64,000 bases of DNA from Rostratula benghalensis (taxonomy: Eukaryota; Chordata; Aves; Charadriiformes; Rostratulidae), in the NCBI GenBank assembly GCA_013399305.1, contig VXAI01000193.1:424918-488917 (forward strand), read 5' to 3'. Position numbers and translations under genes: made by a program. Shown piece by piece: positions 27,844-38,842 of the stretch (position 1 is its first letter; each line of letters starts with the position of its first letter). The notes under the pieces are model-generated. The model did not search any database, had not been told where the DNA came from, and worked only from the letters and a program-made list of their open reading frames with translations.

Positions 27844-30548
27844 CTGGCCAGCAGCCCTGGTCTTTGCTTGGATAAGCCCTGAGAATACAAAAGGGTAGTG
27901 TTTTAACAGGTAAACCACCTGATTTCAGCAGGCAAATCACCTGCTGCTGTTTCACTGAGAGAGGTGTTGAGTCACTTAATTAACATGGGTGATTGCTGAG
28001 ATATCCAAGTGCAGTTGAAGCAGAAAAGGGTTGTTACTTCTTACCTTGTCTTAATTGCTTAGAAAGGGCTTCATGCCTTTTACTCACCCAATGATGCAGG
28101 TGAGCCATGACTCCCACCAAGATCCAGGAAAAAAAAATCAGAAGCCAGAAAGCATCATGAAACATGTATGTAGAGTCTTTTTGCTTCCTGGAACGTTACA
28201 AAGGTTGCCTCTCTGCACAGACCATTGAGCTGGTGGCTAAGAATAAATGAAAATTGAACAAAACTAGAACTTCTTAGGTTAACAAAGCAAATCTTTGGGG
28301 TTGTTTTTTCCACTGTTCTTCCATTTGAAGTTTCTTTTTTGTTTCTTTGATCCAGCTTCAGTTATGTTTTAGTAGCTTCTTTCCTGCAGCTAATACTTTC
28401 TGGTATTTCATTATCTTTCCTTTGCATTTCACTTTACTGCCTTTTTCCAGATCTTTGTTTAGCATCCCTGCATCCCTTCCTCTCATACTCTCCTTCATTC
28501 TCTGCATACCTCATCTGTGGTAATGACTCTGGAGATAATTTCACCTGACAAAGAAGGAATGTCCATCTCTCTGGGGACAAAATAAACTTTGAACTAGCTT
28601 AGCTATGTCTTTAAGATGAGCTTCCCTGGTCCTTCCATGGTTTATTATTGCAGGGCAATATAACAATCGGACAGATACTTGGTGACTTCTTTGGGCATCA
28701 ATCTGTCACGGCACTGGCAAAAGAGATTTTGACGCTTTATAAATCACTAGTTTATTGCTCAGCCTTGCAGCACTTTCAATTGTAATCTTTCAAAAAGCCA
28801 TACTGATTCTATTGTTACTTATTTCTGCAGGACGGGACAAACCAACGCTGTTGATCACATTATACAACCGCAGCAATGGAAATAACATTACAGGTTAAGT
28901 AACCCAACAAAACCCCAGTGACAATTTATGGCCAAAAAGCATGTCAGACTTCTGCTCTTGCACTTCTCTCTGAAAGACATATGTGAAACTTTTGCAGAAG
29001 GTATCCTTGCTTATCCTCAAGAGCTCATCCTCAACACCATTCATAGCAATGGGAACCTGGAAACAAGAGACCGAGTGAAGGAGCAAAGGATAATGCTGCT
29101 CTCTACGCTACGTTTGCTTGCTATTGGATGCGCCAGTCCAGGTTAGATGCTGCTCTTCTAGTATTTTCCCAAGTGCAATTCTGTTTCATGCCCTGAAGAA
29201 AAGCAAAAGCACATCTATTCCACATTTGCTGCAAACGCATTTCTTGCTACAGTTCTTCAGACAATCGTTTGAGAGGTGATGGCATCAGAAGGTTGGGCAG
29301 TGGACATCAGAGGACAGTGCCTCCCAACAGGAGGAACAGAGCAAACATTAATCAGTGGACGAATCTTACCATTCTGCAGTGACCAGTGCTCCTGAACTGG
29401 CAGCACACAACTTTTCCCAGGACAATTAGTGTAGTTGTGAAGACATAGCATGGTGCCACCTGCACAAGGAACGTGGTAAGCCATTCCATGCAGCATGTTT
29501 GGGTCCTGCAGGTCACCTGTAACACCCCTCAGCACACCAAGTTGACACTTGGCACTGAAACAGCTCTACGTGCAACAGGCAGGTCTGGGCAGTCACCAGC
29601 TGAACTACCTTAAGTTTCCTTGTTGGTAGCCCCACTGCCCCACCCAAGGCAAAACAAGTACTATCACCCTAGACATGCTGGAGATGACCATTCTCCAGTA
29701 TTGTATCTCAACACACCAAGGAGAGAACTTCTCTGCTCCTCCCCAAGCTACACACAAAATAGGCAATGAGGAAGCACCCTCCTAGGAGAAACCCATTCCC
29801 ACCTCCCTCAGAGCAGGGAAGGAGGAAACAGGGAGTAAACAATTAGGACAGGGAGTCCATCCACGTTACACAGACGACTGGCTCCCAGCAGTTGGACTGG
29901 GATGGAGGTTGGCACTTACTCTCTGACCCCTGTGGGTCACCCAGAGCAGCGAGGTCTTCCCCAGCACTTAGATGTTGGAGAGTCAGGCCTAGGCACCACT
30001 CACAGCAGATCATGGTGATATTCCTGAGATACCCCCTACATCTTTTCCAGTAACAGCATCTAAGTCAAGAGTAACAGGATGAAAAGCACAGGTTTTCTGC
30101 ACAGCTACTTACTTCTTCAGACTCCTCACTGATACAGACAAGAACTAGAGTTCTCTGTTATATTTATTTAGTATCTTCAAGGATTTATTAGCAAATCAAA
30201 GAGCCAAATATTCCTCTACTTGAAACTTGAGGCTCTCCAGAGGAAAAAATGACAACAAGCAAGGATGTTGGCTAACCCACCCAGAATGACTGAGCTTACT
30301 TTAAACCCTTTTACAACCCATCACAAGGAGCAGAAATGCACGCTTTTCTGCATTTTAGTCCCACTGCAGTCTTCCAGGGGTTTAAGTAAGGCAATATACA
30401 GTACCAGTGTGTTTAGGGATGTCCTTTGAAAAATCATGGAAACTGAACAGGAGAAAACACTGGGAGGTAACCAGTGTGACTGAGTGAGTTATCCCTCCAA
30501 CTCATTAGAACTATGCATCAATGCCTTATGAGACAGTATCTGTTGTAT

Positions 30549-30571
30549 CATCATTCCGGCTTGGAATGATG
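30549..30571. other. 9-bp inverted repeat with two TEAD-type motifs
   Basis: CATCATTCC, five-base loop GGCTT, GGAATGATG. The arms contain CATTCC and GGAATG, the MCAT core bound by TEAD factors. Function is not shown. Confidence 0.85.
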
Positions 30572-33010
30572 AATAGTTAATGCTATCTCAACTTGCTTGT
30601 GAAAACAGCTGCTCCTAAAATAGTGCTCTAGGTGCAGGAAGCAGAGAGATAAAAGCAGATCTACTCCGTCCTCCAAGACAGAATCAGTTTTCGAAGGCAT
30701 CTTTGATCCCAATTTAGCACTGCAGCTCCCACCACTTTACAGATCAATCGGTGCAGGCAGAAAAAGTGTGAAGAGAGGAAATGGGAGAAGCATACAGGCA
30801 ATAACCACTGGAAAGAAGTGTCACTTCTCGATAGTCACGTCAGAGACACGTGGAACCTGAAATTCTCTTTCACAGCAAATTCCAAATAGCCCATATTCAG
30901 AAGAATGCATGGAAGAAAGAGATAAGTCAGCAAAACAGCAGGGCTGGAAGCAAAATATTTATTTGATTATCCTCAGGATGTGTGGAATTATATTTTATGA
31001 TCAACTTTCAAGATTTTCCCCATACAGAATTCAAGTGGGCCGACCTTCTTTCTGTCCTAACACTTGTTATTTCCTGCTAGTTATCATAAAATATCAGTAT
31101 CCTTGGCATCATTTAAAGAGATTTCCTACTTCTTTCCACACACGCAAGGAAAGAACAAACAGTTTCTTCTGTGTTTAGTGACAATTAAATGATAGGGTCA
31201 GTTGTACGGTGGCACGTGCTTAAGTAGAAGTGTGTGACTGATGTTCCCTTGGCGTTTGGAGCAGTCTCGCTCGCTTCAGGCTTATCTTTGGAAAGCTGGG
31301 ACATCTTAAAATAAAAACCCAGTGAAGCCAGTGGGGCTATTTGGCAATGCATACTTTAAGTATGCCCTGGTTCTGCAAACATCTTGTAAGCCAGATGGCT
31401 CTGACTGAAGAGGACTATTTAGGTTCACAAAGCTAGGTGTTATGTGGACTGCTCAAACACATGAAACTTACATCAAACACCAGCACAGCCTGTCTTTAAG
31501 TACAATGTCTGTATTCACTTATGGGTGGGGTGGTAGTTGATGGGTTTGGGTTCAGCCAAGAAGTAAGGAGTTCGAGAGAACGGGACAGTGGCTCAGGTCT
31601 CAGGCCCTGCAACACACTGTAGAATAAATGTGTCCCAACAGTCGGGGGGAATTATTTTACGTTGTTTCCTTTCCGCCGAGTCCTGGCAGACAGGCAGGCA
31701 GGGAGGGAAGAAATGCTCGCGCTCGCAGAGCTTCACAACAAGGAGCTTCACACAGCAGAGCAGATCACAGAATTGAAAGGAAACTGAAGTTATTGTCTTT
31801 AGTTAGAAGGCATGAATCTGTGACCTACTGCCTTACGTGCCTGCAAATGAACAAATGCCCATGTTAAAAGAAAGTCTACATACAAGTAATGCACTCGAGA
31901 TGGCTTAACTCTGCATTTCTATCTTGAAAAATGAGTAATTTTAAATCAACTTGAAGACGCCAACCTAAGGCTTCAACCTGGTTAAACCTGGAGAACTAAC
32001 TACATGGTTTAATTGCCCATTCTGCTTTTTGTTGTGTTTGTCTGCTTTCTTTTATCCAACTCTCCAAACCTCCCACTGCTGTTCTCCCTCTGATGCACAG
32101 GTCTAGAGAAACCCATACAGTCCTGATCTTATTTCTAGCTTTTATGCCTGCTCGTCCCACCTTCCACTTCTTACACAAATAATCCTATTATCAATTTGCA
32201 GTAACAGCATGATCAGAACGATCAGGTCCTGTTTAAATATCAGCCACAGACCTTGAGAGCACACAACAATTCAACACGTGGTGGCAATCAGCCTATTCCA
32301 CAGTTATACTACTCACAGGATCTATACCAGGTCCCATTAGGCCTGCAAATGAGATTTTGACTGCTTTGACTTACAAGGCAGAGCAAGTAAGTGCACATTA
32401 ATGGTGGAAAATATACTGCACACATAGTGGCACCACAGCAGCAAATACCATATCGAATAATAATCACACCATTTGTCACTGATCCTGCCACTGTACCTGT
32501 ACTTTTGCTTAGCACAACTACCTGTGTTCCACCCAGAGCCACCTGCCCGGCACAGCCCCATTTTGCGTTGTAAAGTACAGCCGCTCTCCATCCACTGAGG
32601 TGAACGGAGCTTCCCGTGCTGCTTCTCCAAACCAACAACAGGGACCTGAAGGACCCACAAAGGGCAATTCCCAATGACAGCACTTTTTATTTCTCCCCAG
32701 AAAGGGGTCAGAGCACAAGAGAGGTGCTGTACGTGCAGGCCCAGTGGTGTACTGCAGACTTCACCAGAAAGAGATGCTCTTGTCTTGCTGGAGAAGTTGC
32801 CACGTCAGGATAGGACTGCTTGATGTTTTGTGGCACTGCATGGGATTAGATATCTCAGGCTCGAAACAGCCAGATTTTCTGCTAAGCACTGGGTCAACCA
32901 AGAATCAGGTCGCACATGTTGGTGTTAATTTTACACCTGCACTACTGAGAGATACGAGTGTTCAGACTGGGAACCTCTTCCTTCCTCTGTCAGAGCTGGG
33001 CTTTGCTCAT

Positions 33011-33034
33011 TTTCTTGGCATTAATGCCAAGAAA
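33011..33034. other. 24-bp perfect palindrome, NFI-like
   Basis: TTTCTTGGCATT followed by its exact reverse complement. It contains TTGGC-N6-GCCAA, one base wider than the full nuclear factor I site TTGGC-N5-GCCAA. Confidence 0.9.
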
Positions 33035-33719
33035 GAAAAAGAATGCACATCCTCTCTTACCACCTCTTAGTAAGAGAATTTATGTACATTTTATATTTAT
33101 TCATGCAGACCCTCATCATCATGATATGAACAATCCTGTGTGTTGGACAAAGGGGCCACGTCCCTGTATGTGGATATATCATGCAGCCAAACCCAGAGTT
33201 TGAATGGTTTAGAAGATATATTAACATATGAAGTCCTCTATAAATTAAAAGCATCAACTGCAGAAAGAAGATTATATGTAAACTTGTGTTCTAAAGACAG
33301 CTACTGCTTTGTGCTCTTCAACAGCTACTATAAACACCTTCTACAAAAGCAGTTAGCCTTACTGGCTCTCCTTTGTTAAGAGGAACATACTTGTTATGCT
33401 CAAGTCACACAGGGAAAGCAACAGCCCTCAGAGAATTTGCCTGTCCCAAATTCACCTTTTCACCTTTCTACAAAAACAAACGGTCGTTTGGCCATAGGAC
33501 GCAGACTTTTAACGGGGAAATAAAAAACAGCTGTAAGTGGAATTTTCACAAAGTTATGTACTTTAAGAAAAAAAAAAATCATGTAACGTGGTAAATCCCT
33601 CCTCCCCACAGTAACAAAAAAACCCCCAAACAAGTCATTTCTCCCACAGGAGTGAATGACAGCTCAAGACCCAACGGCAGCAAGCTGTCACCCTGCCAAA
33701 GAGGGATGAAAAATTGATG

Positions 33720-34880
33720 TAAATCCATCGCGGCCGTTTCTGTCGCCTGGGATTTTGATGCAGGCATCGAGACCCATTCACGGGTGGCGAGGACACGTTC
33801 GGGCCCGCAGACGTACCCTCACCGGGGGCCAAACCTCCCAGACCACAACCCCAGTTTCACACCAAAAGAGGTGCCACCACCCGAGGCACCATCCCCTGCC
33901 CCACGAGTACTATAGGGCTGAAGAGAAGCACGAAAGGACGATGAAGAGATGTTTCCCCCCCCTAAAACCCCTCATTCTGAGGCCTTTTTTCTCCCGGAAG
34001 CAAGAGGGGCTGGAACCGGCCCCCTGGGTGCCCGGGCCGTGGAGCCGGTCCTGGGGCTCCGTTGCGAAGCTCAGCGAACGGACAAGCGGGAAAACCCTGT
34101 GCGGCGGCTGGGGCTCGGGAAAAGTTGAAAGGGAGAAGGGGGAAAANNNNNNNNNNNNNNNNNNNNNNNNNNNNNNNNNNNNNNNNNNNNNNNNNNNNNN
34201 NNNNNNNNNNNNNNNNNNNNNNNNNNNNNNNNNNNNNNNNNNNNNNNNNNNNNNNNNNNNNNNNNNNNNNNNNNNNNNNNNNNNNNNNNNNNNNNNNNNN
34301 NNNNNNNNNNNNNNNNNNNNNNNNNNNNNNNNNNNNNNNNNNNNNNNNNNNNNNNNNNNNNNNNNNNNNNNNNNNNNNNNNNNNNNNNNNNNNNNNNNNN
34401 NNNNNNNNNNNNNNNNNNNNNNNNNNNNNNNNNNNNNNNNNNNNNNNNNNNNNNNNNNNNNNNNNNNNNNNNNNNNNNNNNNNNNNNNNNNCCCCCAGCG
34501 CCCTGCCGGGGAGCAGAGCAGCGGCGGCGGCGGCGAGAACTCCTCCCGTCCCCGCGGCGGTTCCCAGCCCCTGGGAGACGCCTGGCGGCGGGCGGCGGCG
34601 GGCGGGGCGGAGGAGGGCCGGGCCGAGAGGCGGCCGGGCGGGCCGCGTCCCCTCCTCTCCCCGCCCCGCCACTTCGGAGCGGCCGGGCCGCGGCGGGACC
34701 GTCGTGGAGGAGCGGTTCTCCGGGACCGCCGGAAAGGGCCAGGCTGTGCCGAGGTGTCCCGGTTGGGGAACGGCTCGGTCGCCGGTATCCGAGGGCTTGT
34801 TCTGCAATGGGGAAACTGGTTAAAAACCAGTGTCCCGGCCGGCGGCTTTCCCACCGCCGACAGTGCCACGGCTGGGGAGC
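33720..34880. promoter_or_regulatory. CpG island with gap; candidate EZR promoter
   Basis: Both flanks of the gap are very GC- and CpG-rich, with a GC box at about 34600-34608 and GGC/GCC runs. No coding exon is recognised on either strand. In human 6q25.3 the gene beyond RSPH3 is EZR, also on the minus strand, so an ezrin first exon reading leftward is the simplest reading. A usable minus-strand donor, CCG|GTGAGG, sits at 33822/33821. The identity is inference from synteny alone. Confidence 0.5.
34147..34491. other. Assembly gap (345 N) inside the CpG island
   Basis: Flanked by G-rich sequence on the left and C-rich sequence on the right. Gaps of this kind are common in bird assemblies at GC-rich first exons. 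The reading frames that appear to cross it are artefacts. Confidence 0.97.
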
Positions 34881-37800
34881 ACGGAGGTGTCCGCCCTTGT
34901 CAGGATCCACACAAACCCCTCACCCGCAGTCGGTAACTACTACAGCATTCAGAATTTCCTGCGCAGATACCGATTCTGCTTCGTTATCACGGGGGTTCGG
35001 TTGCAGATTTGTGCCCTGGCAGGCTGAGGGGCACTGGCACTTCCCCTGAAGCTGTGTCTTCTTGGCCTGTTACGGGCCATCCTTGTGGAGATGCTTCCAC
35101 CTTCTCCATAACTGCTGTTTTAGTGCTAGAAAACCACAATCAGATCCAGCCGAGCCTTCCCTTCCCCAGGCTGAACACCACCAGTTCCTTCAGCCTTGCT
35201 TCCTATGGCAAGTTTTCCACATTTACCAATACAGCAGTTTATAATAGGAATAATATTTCAATAAAGCAGCAGCAAGACCACTGAAATGTACTCCAGGCCA
35301 CGTCCAGCTTCTGGTTTGTGCCAGCAAAGCAGCCCTGACGGTGAGTCTCATTATTTCACTATGATAGATACTGTCCTACTGGTCTGCAGGTGTCTCCTGC
35401 AGGAAGGCAGGGTGGGAATCACCATGGCTTAGTGAGCACCCCGGGGCTGTGGCTGTATCTTGCTGCTATTAAAGCAGTACAGCTTCTGTGGGCTCACAAG
35501 GCTGTAGCCATTAAAGATGGACAAGGTGAGGTTCATGTTTAACACATGCAGAAAAGCAAGCGAGCAAATACTTTCACAGGTGTATTCCTTTTATTCGGTC
35601 TCTCTGCACCTCTTATGAAACCTGTGATTTCTGTCACCAGCGACCCAATTTTACTCTCAACAAAGTGCTCCGAGTCTCTCAGCGTGCAACGGAGAACTGC
35701 AGGGAGTCCAGTTTGGTCCATCACTATCAAGAGGATTCCTCCCAAACTCAATCGGAGCCAGGCAGTAAGTCTCAAGGTCTTTCCCGCTTCTCAAGTGGGT
35801 GTTGAAGTAAACCTGGAGCTGAGCTGGTCATGGGAGCAATGCTTTGGCTCTCTGCAGAGAAGTCAATAGATGGGAAACACGTGGATACACTCATATTGCA
35901 ACCGGCAGCTTTTTATAAAAATATAAGCAGAGTGGAAGCCTCACAGTGCACACACACTGCTGTTTGAGGCTTTTCCTGACAGGGACCCAGCCTGGGTGTG
36001 ATCTTTAAAAGTCCCTTCTAACCCGAACCATTCTGTGATACCATGATCTTAGCGCGGATTATGGTGGGTGGCCCTATGCGTTGCCTCCTCGTGATGTGAG
36101 AAAATTTTGCAAAAGGTCGACGGCTTTAGGGCGGGAAGTCCAGGGTGTGCAGCAGGTGACATGGGTGACTTTATACATCTCCGCAGCCGATTGCTGTGGC
36201 CTGTCCTGCCCTCTAGTGTCCGCAACACGGTCTCCGTCTGTCCCCCCTGCTCCTCCTTGCACCCACACACCCACTGGAGGGGTCCTGCTGCGGTTCTCAG
36301 CAGGGAGCAGAGCTACAGACCCCCAGGCCTGCCCCCGTGCTGCTGTGGGTGCAGAGCTGGCCACTTCACGGCATTACCAGTCTGCTGGGGACACCTGGAG
36401 CTGGGGACACGGACCAAAGAATGAGGATTTGGAGGGGAAGGGAGTCAGGAAGGGTCCTTGTGGGGAGGTGGTGCTGGTACAGAGGTTCTGCTGAAGTGGC
36501 TCCCCTACCTTCTTGCATGTCAGCCCCTGAGCCTCCCCTGCCCCACAACAAGTCCCATGCCACACAGCCTGAGTGCCTGTGTTACGGCAAGCTCTCTCAA
36601 AATACATATTCTGTACATTACAATGAAGTAAAAATGCAGGGCGTACACTTCATTATTATTTTTTTTAGTCATTTAAGAACACATAAAAATGCCACAACCT
36701 ATTTAAATAGGATGATTCAACACTTCATTTTCTAGCAATCAAACACAAAGCAGGAGTGACAAAAATGAGAATATTCCAGGTGACCAGCTTCCTCCTAAAA
36801 CCTTCCTAAACAAAATATTCAAGTCAGCATTTGCTTGAATCTTTTCTCACCAATTGTATCACAAAGCCTTTTTAGTTCTCTAGGTAAAATTAGCCTGAAG
36901 TTACTTACTGGATTTACCTGAAGTCATGACAGGAGTCTCCACCATCGAGGGAAAAAAAACCAAACAATGCAAAATCTTGGTTGTACTGAAACTGAAGTAA
37001 ACCTCTCACTGACTCCAGTGCCTAAATCAGAGTTTCAATTCCAGTCATTTGCATAAAAATAAATTCTTCTTAGAATCTTATAGACAGATGTAGTGAGCAC
37101 CAACTACCTTAATTTCATATAGGGTGTAGCACATTTTGCTGGATGCTGTGAGGAATCAAACAAAAATGAAAAAAACCCAAGCACACTTTGTTGAAATTCA
37201 GTTAACTTAGCAAAGAGAGGAAGAGTTTACAGGGGAATATTCCAGCTTTGAAACACATCCATGGGTATGTCTATCTACAGTCTGTGCTGTGACTGCAGAC
37301 ACTCAGTTTTAACATTTTCACATTATGCCAAGCCACTGAGTGCATTTGTTGGCAGTTACTTCTCATTATTTCTGATTTTCAGCTGTCTACAGAGAGAAGT
37401 GAACACCTGACACCTTTCAAGGCAGCTTTCCCATGTAAACAACAGCTGCCCTGATTATCACCAGATGTGATAATTGATGGAGGGAAGGCAGGGTCTGCCT
37501 GTGAGGGCAAACATTTAAGTGGTCCAGTGAAAAGCTTGGACATCCCTTATGGGGGTATGAGATGTGGGGCAGGTTCTTGTCTCTTCAGGTGTCATTCCTG
37601 ACATCCTACTGGCCTGTTAGCTTAGCACACATCTCCTGTGACCTGCAGAGAGGAGGTAGCACAAAGCAATCTGGACAAGGCAGGACTTTTTCCACAGGCA
37701 CAGCTAGCAAGGAAACGATGTTGCTGCAACGGGGCACAGATGTGTTTTTTCTGAGGGAATGCCCTACTTGTGGAGTTGGTCTGTGAACAGACAGATATGT

Positions 37801-38369
37801 GTGGCAGCACAGGCACATTTTGTCAGTCGTGGCTGGTACCATTTCCAGTGAAACAGCAGGAAAAGACAATTATAAAAACCTGGGGCTGAACTTAGCACAT
37901 GGCTCCCACCCCTCACCAGGGTCTCGGAGTCAGGACGCTGAGGAGGATTTTGCAGTGGGCAGAAATTCCCAGTGGCAGGTTTTGAAGCTGAAGAGCAACA
38001 ACAGCCTTTGTTCTGTTACCTGCTTTGATGTCCATCTAAGTTTGTCAGGAAAGGAGAGACTAACTTGAGTGATAAGAGGTGTATCTAAGTGCTGTAGCAG
38101 TTATGTTTCAAAATAGGGAAAGGAAATTCTGCTGTGAGAATATTATCAAAGCACTTGCAAAGGTTATTAAGATGCTCTCAGTCTTCTTCTCACGACACCC
38201 ACACACCATGTGCCACACCACCTAGCACGGGGTGTGGGACAGCATTAGTTTTTAACTGCAAACATCCCAGGTTTTTGATGGACTGGATTGTATAGGAGGG
38301 GATGGAATTTCACTGTCACTCATTGCACTTGTAACCTCTGTCTTGCTTTTTACAGCCTAAAATCAGCAA
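34881..38369. other. Interval between the CpG island and RSPH3
   Basis: Holds one CR1 end (36.0 kb). Plus-strand donor-like sites GACG|GTGAGT (35341) and CAAG|GTGAGG (35526) follow the island, so a divergent non-coding transcript is possible. The open frames at 35.5-36.5 kb match nothing I recognise. Confidence 0.5.
35988..36048 (+). mobile_element. CR1 LINE 3' end (short)
   Basis: GTGATCTTTAAAAGTCCCTTCTAACCC then ACCATTCTGTGATACCATGA: the last 60 or so bases of a CR1, plus strand. Confidence 0.85.
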
Positions 38370-38389
38370 TGTCAGCATATGGAAAACAC

Positions 38390-38395
38390 TTTAAT
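38390..38395 (-). terminator. Candidate RSPH3 polyadenylation signal (ATTAAA)
   Basis: ATTAAA on the minus strand about 125 bp past the RSPH3 stop codon, which would give a short 3' UTR ending near 38,370. It is the nearest standard hexamer I found; later signals could also be used. Confidence 0.45.
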
Positions 38396-38519
38396 GCTCT
38401 GCTGTTACTTGGGTTCATCCTTCAGCATAGCTAGACACAATACTTGTAAATAGATAGGAATTAGTTTCTTCTTTCAGCTAAGCCATTCATCTCCATTTAC
38501 TTGATGACTTGCCTGCTTG

Positions 38520-38842
38520 TTACTCAATTTCCAAATCCTCTGTTCCTGCTTGATCTGTCTCTTCTAACTGGGAAGAGGTGCGATGTAAAAGCTGTTCCTC
38601 AGCAACAGGTTGGTCAGTCTCTTCCTTCTCTGCAACCACTTGCTCAGCAGTATCTGTCTCACCGGCCTCCTGGGGCTGGGCTGCCTCTGTTGGCTTGGGC
38701 TCTTCATCAGGCACCCCTTCATCAGGCACCCCTTCATCAGGCACCCCTTCATCAGGCACCCCTTCATCAGGCACCCCTTCATCAGGCAGAGGTTTCTGGC
38801 TAAATGCATCTAAGCGTTTTTCAACCACTGTACTAATCAAGG
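38520..38842 (-). CDS. RSPH3: RSPH3 coding exon 8 and stop
   Basis: Residues 316-422. The conserved [14 protein letters not shown] comes first, then five tandem PDEGV units plus PDEE, then a glutamate/glutamine-rich acidic tail ending EDLEIE and TAA. Acceptor TGTTTCAG. The tail after about residue 333 is lineage-variable low-complexity sequence, unlike the conserved spoke domain. Confidence 0.93.

Larger units (their letters stand above)
27845..33719. other. Non-coding sequence left of the CpG island
   Basis: Contains the two inverted repeats listed separately and a cysteine-rich open frame at 29257-29535 (minus). No supported gene. Confidence 0.55.

Noticed and set aside
28682..28702. Possible ezrin start exon (minus-strand ATGCCCAAA near 28,700)
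   Set aside because: The ERM family start MPKP is not followed: the fourth codon is GAA and the next bases do not make a good donor. No FERM exon lies nearby.
33755..34936. Several 250-390 aa frames on both strands at the CpG island
   Set aside because: They run through 345 unknown bases translated as X and exist only because GC-rich DNA lacks stop codons.
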